From the NCBI GenBank assembly GCA_003485015.1, contig DNCN01000019.1, positions 1-17,308 of the forward strand: a stretch of DNA of 17,308 bases, given 5' to 3'. The notes beneath the pieces are model-generated. The model ran no database searches, was not told the DNA's origin, and saw nothing but the letters and a program-made list of their open reading frames with translations. This document shows, piece after piece, positions 6,871 to 13,011 of this stretch (its first letter is position 1; each line of letters opens with the position of its first letter). Source of the DNA: a bacterium (GTDB lineage: Bacteria > UBA9089). The translations under genes were made by a program, and so were the position numbers.

Positions 6871-9609
6871 TCATTCGCCTGCTGTCACTCTAAGACAGCG
6901 AGGGCAAATCTCAGGATGGAGTTCGTCTTTGCCCACCATCTCAGAGTAGTTCCAACAGCGAAGACATTTCCTGCCCTTTGCAGGGCTCACTTCTATTTCA
7001 AATTTGCTATTCTCACTGAGTCTTACCTCAGAAACGATAAAGATAGCTGTAAGTTCCTCTTCGGTGGCCTTGAGTATCCGCCATTCTTCACCAGCCGCCT
7101 TGATACTCAAGCTAGCCTCTAAGGAAGAGCCAATAACTCCCCTTGCCCTTATCTCTTCTATCCTCGAGAGGACCCTCTGACGAATCTCAAGGATGAGGTT
7201 CCATCGCTTTATCTCTTCATCCCCGAATAGATATTGAGACTTAACTTCAGGGTAAGTTAAAAGATGAACACTTTGAGAATCACCTTCTTTCTTTAAATAC
7301 TTCCATATCTCCTCAGCAGTAAAACTTAAGACTGGCGCCATGATCCGCACTAAACTCGCCACTATCTCATATAGAACAGTCTGGGCTGCCCTTCGCCCTT
7401 TTGAGTCTTGTCCCCAGGTATAAAGTCTATCCTTAAGAATATCCAGATAGAGGGAGGAGAGGGTATTTGAGGTGAAATTGACCAAAAGATAATAGATCCG
7501 ATGGAATTCAAAACGTTCATAGGCAATAAGAGATGCCTGAATAAAGAGTTGAAGTTCATTGAGGATAAACTTATCGATTTCAAGGAGGTCTTTATCTTCC
7601 ACCCTATCTATCAAAGGATCAAAGTCGTATAGGTTTGCCAAGAGATATCGGCAGGTATTGCGAATCTTGCGGTAAGCTTCGGCTATCTGCTCCAAGATCT
7701 GAGGTCCTAAGCGGACATCGCTCCGGTAATCTGTCGAAACCACCCAAAGCCTTACGATATCCGCCCCATATCCAGAGATGATCTCCATGGGCGAGATGAC
7801 ATTCCCCATGGACTTGCTCATCGCCCTTCCTTCAGCATCAAGTATGAATCCGTGAGTAAGAACGGCTCTATAAGGTGATTGTTCCTCTATAGCTATTGAG
7901 GTCAACATCGAAGACTGGAACCAGCCCCGATGTTGGTCACTTCCTTCCAAGTAGAGATCAGCCGGAAAACCCTCTTCTTCTCCCTCTCTGAGAACTGCTT
8001 GATGGCTTATGCCAGAATCAAACCAGACATCCAAGATATTCTCCTCTTTTCTAAAGCTTTGGCCACCACATCTCTTGCATCTTAGCTCAGGCGAAAGAAA
8101 CATCTCGACTCCTTCCTCAAACCAGACATCTGTACCCCGGTGCTCTACAAGATCTCTAGTGCGCTCAATGACCTTAAGATCAAGGAGATATTCGCCACAT
8201 TCGGTACAGACAAGGGCAGGAATGGGTACTCCCCATGCCCGCTGTCGGGAGATACACCAGTCAGAACGTGAAGAGAGTGTATTATAGAATCTTTCCTTGC
8301 CTTGAGCCGGAATCCATTCTACCTTCTCTGTAGCTTCAAGGCTCCGTTTCGCTAAGTCATTAATCCCTAGGCTAATGAACCATTGCTCGGTAGCCCTAAA
8401 GACAATGGGATTCTTGCACCTCCAGCAATGAGGATAAGTGTGGATAATCTCTTCCTGATGGAAGAGAGCATTCTTTCTCTTTAAGAGCTCTATGATCTTC
8501 TCATCGGCTTCAAAGACCACCTGGCCTTTAAATTCTTCGGCCTCCTCAGTAAATCGGCCGTAGTCATCTACTGGGGTTAAGACTGGAAGGTTATATTTTA
8601 GACCCGTCTCGTAGTCCTCAAGTCCATGCCCTGGTGCAATGTGGACACATCCCGTCCCTATATCCTTGGCGACATAGTGGGCTAAAACCCCCTTTGATTC
8701 ACGGTTTAAGAATGGATGAGAGAAGACTGTTCCTTCAAATTCCCTGCCTTTAAATCGGCTCAAGACTTCGGTCTTCTGGAGTCCAGCCCTCTTTGATATG
8801 TCATCTATCAGTTCTTCCAATAATACCAGAACCTCACTATTGACCTCTAAGGCTATGTAGTCATATTCTGGATGGAAGGCAATGGCTACATTGGCTGGCA
8901 GAGTCCAGGGTGTAGTTGTCCAGACAAGGATCGAGGAGGGATAAGGGACAAGGGACGAAGGACAGGTTTTAACAGGAAAACGTACATATATTGAGGGGGA
9001 GGTAAGTTCTTGATACTCCACCTCAGCTTCGGCCAAGGCTGTCTTACAGAAGCGGCACCAATGAACAGGTTTAAGACTTCGATAAACAAAGCCCTTTTTT
9101 ACTATCTTCCTGAATGCTTCAACTATTGCGGCTGAGTAATGATTCGATAAGGTAAGGTATGGATTTTCCCAGTCTCCAAAGATACCAAGTCTTTTGAACT
9201 GTTCTTTTTGTACCCGGACATAATGAAGGGCATACTCCCGACATCTCTTCCGAATCTGGACTCGAGTAGAATCCTTCTCATCTAATTCACTCATAACCTT
9301 ATATTCGATGGGTAGACCATGACAATCCCAGCCAGGGACATACTGAGTATCAAATCCAACCATCGATTTGAATTTAACGATGATGTCTTTAAGGATCTTA
9401 TTTAAGGCATGACCCATATGGATGTCACCATTGGCATAAGGTGGGCCATCGTGGAGGACAAATCTTGGTTGACCCTTATGGGTTTCTCTTAAAAGCTTAT
9501 AAATATCGATCTCTTCCCAGAACCTCTGCATCTCAGGCTCAAGCTTTGTCAAATTGGCCTTCATCGAGAAGCTGGTCTTGGGAAGATTCAGTGTTTTAGA
9601 ATAATCCAT
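6871..9609 (-). CDS. ileS: isoleucyl-tRNA synthetase
   Basis: This 912-residue class I synthetase charges tRNA-Ile and edits valine. The HIGH motif is HMGH at residues 64-67, after DGPPYANGDI. The CP1 editing insert starts near WTTTPWTLPANVA (about 230-243) and includes GTGCVHIAPGHGLEDYETG. The KMSKS motif is AMSKSMGN (near 597-604). An internal pair of CxxC motifs (CTEC, CKRC) and the C-terminal zinc ribbon CLRCWNYSE...CPRC are present, as in bacterial-type IleRS. Length is normal. The ATG at 9607-9609 has only a weak SD. It follows proC by 34 bases and precedes the TraR-like gene and lspA, as in Firmicutes. A short heptamer tract is inserted in frame before the editing domain (residues about 217-223). 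No T-box leader is seen before the gene. Confidence 0.98.
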   Translation of the reverse strand: MDYSKTLNLPKTSFSMKANLTKLEPEMQRFWEEIDIYKLLRETHKGQPRFVLHDGPPYANGDIHMGHALNKILKDIIVKFKSMVGFDTQYVPGWDCHGLPIEYKVMSELDEKDSTRVQIRKRCREYALHYVRVQKEQFKRLGIFGDWENPYLTLSNHYSAAIVEAFRKIVKKGFVYRSLKPVHWCRFCKTALAEAEVEYQELTSPSIYVRFPVKTCPSSLVPYPSSILVWTTTPWTLPANVAIAFHPEYDYIALEVNSEVLVLLEELIDDISKRAGLQKTEVLSRFKGREFEGTVFSHPFLNRESKGVLAHYVAKDIGTGCVHIAPGHGLEDYETGLKYNLPVLTPVDDYGRFTEEAEEFKGQVVFEADEKIIELLKRKNALFHQEEIIHTYPHCWRCKNPIVFRATEQWFISLGINDLAKRSLEATEKVEWIPAQGKERFYNTLSSRSDWCISRQRAWGVPIPALVCTECGEYLLDLKVIERTRDLVEHRGTDVWFEEGVEMFLSPELRCKRCGGQSFRKEENILDVWFDSGISHQAVLREGEEEGFPADLYLEGSDQHRGWFQSSMLTSIAIEEQSPYRAVLTHGFILDAEGRAMSKSMGNVISPMEIISGYGADIVRLWVVSTDYRSDVRLGPQILEQIAEAYRKIRNTCRYLLANLYDFDPLIDRVEDKDLLEIDKFILNELQLFIQASLIAYERFEFHRIYYLLVNFTSNTLSSLYLDILKDRLYTWGQDSKGRRAAQTVLYEIVASLVRIMAPVLSFTAEEIWKYLKKEGDSQSVHLLTYPEVKSQYLFGDEEIKRWNLILEIRQRVLSRIEEIRARGVIGSSLEASLSIKAAGEEWRILKATEEELTAIFIVSEVRLSENSKFEIEVSPAKGRKCLRCWNYSEMVGKDELHPEICPRCLRVTAGE
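8943..8963 (-). repeat. three tandem heptamers inside ileS
   Basis: On the plus strand the units are AAGGGAC, AAGGGAC and GAAGGAC back to back. In the IleRS reading frame they give PSSLVPY, within a variable loop just before ILVWTTTPW, so the frame is kept. Confidence 0.6.
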
Positions 9610-9643
9610 CTATGTTATCACCAAAATATGGAGAATTTGTTTG

Positions 9644-10450
9644 TTACTGGCCCAACTCCTTAGACCTAGCTGTGGCCGCTCTTACTGCGGCTATAAGAGA
9701 AGATTTCCATCCTCTTTCACTCAGCACCCGAAGGGCAGCCTCAGTTGTTCCGCCTGGAGAGGTCACCTTCTGGCGTAGAGTCTCTGGAGCTTCACCCGTC
9801 TCAATAGTCATCTTGGCTGCCCCCAGAACAGTTTGAGTAGATAAGGCGAGAGTCACCTCCTCCGAGAGACCAGCCTGGATACCTGCCTCTACTAGTCCCT
9901 CAATAGCCAGAAAGATATAAGCCGGACCTGAGCCAGAAATAGCCGTGATAATGTCCATCGACTCTTCCTTAACCACTACCACCTTCCCCACGCTACTAAA
10001 GATCTCTTTAACCAGATCTTCTTCTTCCCTACCCGCATACTGCCCTAGAGAAATGGCAGAAATTCCTTCGCCAACAAGGACAGGTGTATTAGGCATTACC
10101 CGAACTATCTTTATTCCCTCGCCCAGTCCTTCTTCAAGAGAGCGAATACTCACTCCCGCAGCAATGGATATCACCAACGTTCCTTCTCCTAGAACTCCGG
10201 AGATCTCTTCAACTACCTGTCTTATGGCTTGAGGCTTCACAGAAAGGACAACCACCTTGGCATCTTGAATGGCCAATCTATTATCTGCAAGGGTCACGAC
10301 TCCTGTTTTACTCTTAATATATTCAAGTCTTTCCTTCTTTATGTCCGTGGCCGTAATATCTTCTGTCTTGCCTCCTGCGCCCAGGATTCCTCTTATTAGA
10401 GCTTCGGCCATATTGCCCGCACCAATAAAGGTAATCTTGCCTTTTACCAT
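9644..10450 (-). CDS. proC: pyrroline-5-carboxylate reductase
   Basis: ProC reduces pyrroline-5-carboxylate to proline with NAD(P)H. The 268 residues open with a Rossmann fingerprint, ITFIGAGNMAEALIRG (6-21), followed by VVVLSVKPQ, RVMPNTPVLVGEG and SGSGPAYIFLAIEGLVEAG. The C-terminal helical substrate domain contains KVTSPGGTTEAALRVL, the proline-binding signature. Length is normal. Its ATG overlaps the yggS end by 7 bases, so the two are translationally coupled. The yggS-proC pairing is common across bacteria. No proA or proB is in the window. Confidence 0.97.
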   Translation of the reverse strand: MVKGKITFIGAGNMAEALIRGILGAGGKTEDITATDIKKERLEYIKSKTGVVTLADNRLAIQDAKVVVLSVKPQAIRQVVEEISGVLGEGTLVISIAAGVSIRSLEEGLGEGIKIVRVMPNTPVLVGEGISAISLGQYAGREEEDLVKEIFSSVGKVVVVKEESMDIITAISGSGPAYIFLAIEGLVEAGIQAGLSEEVTLALSTQTVLGAAKMTIETGEAPETLRQKVTSPGGTTEAALRVLSERGWKSSLIAAVRAATARSKELGQ

Positions 10451-11166
10451 CCAAAGATTGCTCTTCCGATACGGATCATATTCGATCCTTCCTCAATGGC
10501 TAATTCAAAATCTTGGCTCATACCCATCGAGAGGTACCGCATCTTAAAATTGGGCAAGTCCTCTCTCTTGATCTCATCAAAGAGCTCTCTAAGCCTTCTA
10601 AAAGAGGTCCGAATTCTATCCTCATCATCTGCTAGAGAAGCAATACCCATCAATCCTTCAATTTGCAAATAGGAGAATTCCGAAACCTCTTTAGCCATAT
10701 TTAACACCTGGTCTGGACTGAAGCCACTCTTGGTCTCTTCCTCACTGATATTCACCTGGAGAAGAACTCGTTGAAGCTTCTTCATATCCATTGCCTTATG
10801 CTCAAGCTCTCTCAAGAGTTCTATCTTGTCTACTGACTGGATAAGATCGAAGAGCAAATGGGCTCTTTTAGCCTTATTACGTTGGAGGTGACCCACAAGG
10901 TGCCATTCGAGTCCTTCTATATCTCTCAATTCTTGATGTTTAACCTCGGCCTCCTGGACCCGACTTTCACCAACGATCTTGATCCCAGAATGCACAGCTT
11001 CTCTAATCTTCTCTGCGCTAACTCCTTTGCTTACAGCAACAAGCTCTATCTCTTCTCTCTTTCGGCCCACCTTTCTTGCAGCTTCATCAATCCGATTCCA
11101 AATTTCTTCTATGTTCTCTTTTACCCCATCCTTTACTCCAATGAAGTTCCTTTTCCTTGTACCCAA
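10444..11166 (-). CDS. yggS: PLP homeostasis protein YggS/YlmE
   Basis: This is a single-domain TIM-barrel PLP-binding protein (fold-type III, like the alanine racemase N-terminal domain) that buffers pyridoxal phosphate; no catalysis is established. The PLP lysine is in ELVAVSKGVS (K47 counted from TTG 11166). Other blocks are VGESRVQEAEVK, WHLVGHLQRNKAK, LLQVNISEEETKSGF, LMGIA and LSMGMSQDFELAIEEGSNMIRIGRAIFG, all diagnostic. The start is uncertain. The first in-frame accepted start is TTG 11166, but a predicted promoter puts transcription start at about 11165. No ATG or GTG fits the family N-terminus; an ATT at 11142-11140 is preceded by AAGGAAAAGGA and would give 232 residues, a usual length. 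It is the first gene of the minus-strand operon. Confidence 0.94.
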   Translation of the reverse strand: MGTRKRNFIGVKDGVKENIEEIWNRIDEAARKVGRKREEIELVAVSKGVSAEKIREAVHSGIKIVGESRVQEAEVKHQELRDIEGLEWHLVGHLQRNKAKRAHLLFDLIQSVDKIELLRELEHKAMDMKKLQRVLLQVNISEEETKSGFSPDQVLNMAKEVSEFSYLQIEGLMGIASLADDEDRIRTSFRRLRELFDEIKREDLPNFKMRYLSMGMSQDFELAIEEGSNMIRIGRAIFGW

Positions 11167-11171
11167 AGTTT

Positions 11172-11199
11172 ATTCTACCATAATTTCTAAAAAATGCAA
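11172..11199 (-). promoter_or_regulatory. promoter for yggS-proC-ileS operon
   Basis: On the minus strand the -10 is TAGAAT (11177-11172) with an extended TGG just before it, and a weak -35 TTGCAT (11199-11194) lies 16 bases upstream. Predicted transcription start is near 11165, at the first candidate yggS start codon. It stands back to back with the HU promoter. Confidence 0.45.
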
Positions 11200-11200
11200 T

Positions 11201-11217
11201 AAAAAAGTGCTTTTTTT
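11201..11217. promoter_or_regulatory. A/T-tract dyad between divergent promoters
   Basis: AAAAAAG-TG-CTTTTTT is a perfect inverted repeat of 7 bases each side with a 2-base centre. It fills the gap between the -35 elements of the yggS and HU promoters, so it could be an operator or a curved A-tract element. No regulator is identified. Confidence 0.35.
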
Positions 11218-11218
11218 C

Positions 11219-11247
11219 TTGACATTTAAGGGCATATATGGTATATC
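11219..11247 (+). promoter_or_regulatory. promoter for the HU gene
   Basis: A perfect -35 TTGACA at 11219-11224 is followed after 17 bases by TATATC at 11242-11247. Transcription would start near 11254, leaving a leader of about 138 bases. Confidence 0.6.
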
Positions 11248-11354
11248 CTAACTTTAGGGTTTGGTGGCCCTGTAAAGGGGCGATAGATAAGAACATCTTG
11301 GGTATCAGAGGAGTAGAGTCCTTATAGGCAAGATATTACGTGAGTAGAATATGC

Positions 11355-11369
11355 TTACATCTTATGTAA
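11355..11369 (+). other. small hairpin in HU leader
   Basis: TTACAT-CTT-ATGTAA can form a 6-pair stem with a 3-base loop, ending a few bases upstream of the HU ribosome site. It may affect translation or simply be chance in an AT-rich leader. Confidence 0.3.
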
Positions 11370-11391
11370 ACTTAAGAAAGGAGGGGGTTGA

Positions 11392-11664
11392 ATGAATAAG
11401 CAGGATCTGGTCAACCATGTGGTCAAAGCAACGGGCCTGCCAAAGAGGCAGGTAGGTAGTGCCTTATCGGCCATGATAGATGGCATTACCAAGACACTGA
11501 AGAAAGGAGAGAGGGTGACCCTCGTTGGTTTCGGTACCTTCAGTGTCAAAAAAAGAAAGGCACGTAAGGGACGTAATCCGCAGACGGGCGAAACCATCAA
11601 GATTGGAGCCAAAAAAGTTGCGTCCTTCAAAGCTGGTCAGGGGTTGGCAAAAGCTGTGAAATAG
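11392..11664 (+). CDS. hup: HU-family DNA-binding protein
   Basis: The 90-residue protein matches HU exactly in length. It starts MNKQDLVNHVVKATGL, has VTLVGFGTFSV at 43-53, the flexible DNA-binding arm with RKGRNPQTGETIKI around 59-72, and the C-terminal helix. The arm's conserved RNPQTG, with proline at its tip, intercalates into DNA. HU is a dimeric nucleoid protein that bends DNA. IHF subunits share this fold, but the sequence is HU-like. The ATG has a strong AAAGGAGGGGG ribosome site. The gene is monocistronic, with its own promoter and a strong intrinsic terminator directly after it. Confidence 0.97.
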   Translation: MNKQDLVNHVVKATGLPKRQVGSALSAMIDGITKTLKKGERVTLVGFGTFSVKKRKARKGRNPQTGETIKIGAKKVASFKAGQGLAKAVK

Positions 11665-11684
11665 CTTTATCTCTTAGGTTGAGA

Positions 11685-11728
11685 ACAATAAGCCTCCAGT
11701 TGAAAGACTGGGGGTTTATTGTTTTTTT
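11685..11728 (+). terminator. intrinsic terminator of the HU gene
   Basis: A 16-pair stem (11685-11700 with 11707-11722, including two G-U pairs) closes a 6-base loop TGAAAG and runs into seven Ts. It lies 21 bases after the HU stop and abuts the next promoter. Confidence 0.92.
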
Positions 11729-11729
11729 G

Positions 11730-11758
11730 TTGACAAATACAAGAAGGCTACGTATACT
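11730..11758 (+). promoter_or_regulatory. promoter for the guaB3-guaA-purB operon
   Basis: TTGACA at 11730-11735 and TATACT at 11753-11758 are separated by 17 bases, close to the ideal sigma-70 promoter. The -35 begins right at the end of the HU terminator T run. Transcription would start near 11765, leaving about 86 bases of leader; no purine riboswitch core is recognizable in it. Confidence 0.82.
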
Positions 11759-11850
11759 CTAAAAATGAGGGATAATAAAATTCTCTGTTGGGCACTAGAA
11801 TGAGAAGTGTTTTAACAGATCCAATTTCTAAAAGGAGGGGGTAAGTTAAA

Positions 11851-13011
11851 ATGGGTATGTGGGTTGGTCGGGGACGCAAAGCAAGGCGCTGTTATGGATT
11901 TGACGAAATTGCCCTTGTCCCGGGAGTAGCAACTATCGATCCCGAAGATGTAGATACCAGTCTTCAAATCAGGGATATTAAACTTGAGATTCCCATCATT
12001 GCTGCGGCCATGGATGGAGTGGTCGACGTCCGATTTGCTCAGGAAATGGGCAAGCTTGGTGGACTAGCGGTTCTAAATTTAGAAGGGATTCAGACAAGAT
12101 ATGAAAACCCAGAAGAGATTATCACCAAGATTATTACCGCCTCACCAGAAGAAGCAACCAATATCATCCAGAAGGTCTATGAGGAGCCGGTTAAAGAAAA
12201 CCTAATCACCAAAAGAATAAAGCAGATAAAGGAAGCGGGAGTTTTAGCCGTTGTTTCTGCCATTCCCGCTGGGGCAGAACACTACGGTCAACTCGCTCAG
12301 GAGGCCGGCGCGGATATCTTCGTCGTCCAGGCTACAGTTATTACTAATCGTTATTACTCGACCAAGCATAAGCTCCTGGACCTTAAAAAATTCACTTCAT
12401 CTATGTCCATACCAGTCATTGCTGGCAATTGTGTCACTTATGAAGCTGCCCTTGAACTCATGGAGACAGGTATTGAGGGACTTTTGGTTGGCATCGGGCC
12501 AGGCGCAGCTTGCACCACACGAGGAGTATTAGGGATTGGAGTCCCCCAGGTTACAGCTACAGCTGATTGCGCCGCTGCTAGAGACTTTTACTATAAGCAG
12601 ACTACACGTTATGTACCCATTATTACCGACGGAGGGATGTCAGTCGGTGGAGATATTACCAAAGCATTTGCTGCTGGTGCCGATGCGGTGATGGTTGGCT
12701 CAGCCTTTGCGAAGGCAAAGGAGGCACCAGGTAGAGGCTACCACTGGGGTATGGCCACTTCTCACCGCAATCTCCCTCGAGGAACGAGAATCTATGTGGG
12801 CACAACAGGAACCCTGGAGGAAATCCTTTACGGTCCAGCCCATTTCGATGATGGATCCCAAAACCTTATTGGTGCCCTACGGGGCGCTATGGGGATGTGT
12901 GGGGTAAGGAACATCCGCCAGATGCAGTTAGTTGAACTCATCATTGCCCCAGCCATTAAGACTGAAGGAAAGATATTCCAAAAGACCCAGCGCATCGGAA
13001 TGTGCAAATGA
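11851..13011 (+). CDS. guaB3: GuaB3-type IMP dehydrogenase family protein
   Basis: The 386-residue barrel protein lacks the CBS pair found in classical GuaB (about 485-490 residues). It opens with the GuaB3 signature GRGRKARRCYGFDEIALVPG (6-25), then AAAMDGVVDVR and LNLEGIQTRYE, which I recognize from the cyanobacterial and actinobacterial GuaB3 group. The catalytic cysteine is C221 in GPGAACTTRGVLG; classical enzymes have GSICTTR. Phosphate-binding DGG is at 260-262, and the flap region reads EAPGRGYHWGMATS. IMP dehydrogenases oxidize IMP to XMP with NAD+, the committed step to GMP; GuaB3 has been reported active in cyanobacteria. The start has AAAGGAGGGGG upstream. It is first in an operon with a GMP-synthase homologue (4-base overlap) and purB, which fits a role in guanine nucleotide synthesis. 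Confidence 0.92.
   Translation: MGMWVGRGRKARRCYGFDEIALVPGVATIDPEDVDTSLQIRDIKLEIPIIAAAMDGVVDVRFAQEMGKLGGLAVLNLEGIQTRYENPEEIITKIITASPEEATNIIQKVYEEPVKENLITKRIKQIKEAGVLAVVSAIPAGAEHYGQLAQEAGADIFVVQATVITNRYYSTKHKLLDLKKFTSSMSIPVIAGNCVTYEAALELMETGIEGLLVGIGPGAACTTRGVLGIGVPQVTATADCAAARDFYYKQTTRYVPIITDGGMSVGGDITKAFAAGADAVMVGSAFAKAKEAPGRGYHWGMATSHRNLPRGTRIYVGTTGTLEEILYGPAHFDDGSQNLIGALRGAMGMCGVRNIRQMQLVELIIAPAIKTEGKIFQKTQRIGMCK

Noticed and set aside
10858..11251. Overlapping plus-strand frames opposite yggS (90-110 codons).
   Set aside because: They lie antisense to a well-supported yggS and are rich in Phe/Ser/Leu, as expected from reading a coding strand backwards.
11765..11803. A 12-codon frame (MRDNKILCWALE) in the leader of guaB3, a possible leader peptide.
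   Set aside because: It begins at the predicted transcription start without a ribosome site, and no alternative hairpins or regulatory codon runs are visible.
11759..11850. Possible purine riboswitch before guaB3.
   Set aside because: No conserved junction motifs or three-way stem could be found by eye in the short leader.
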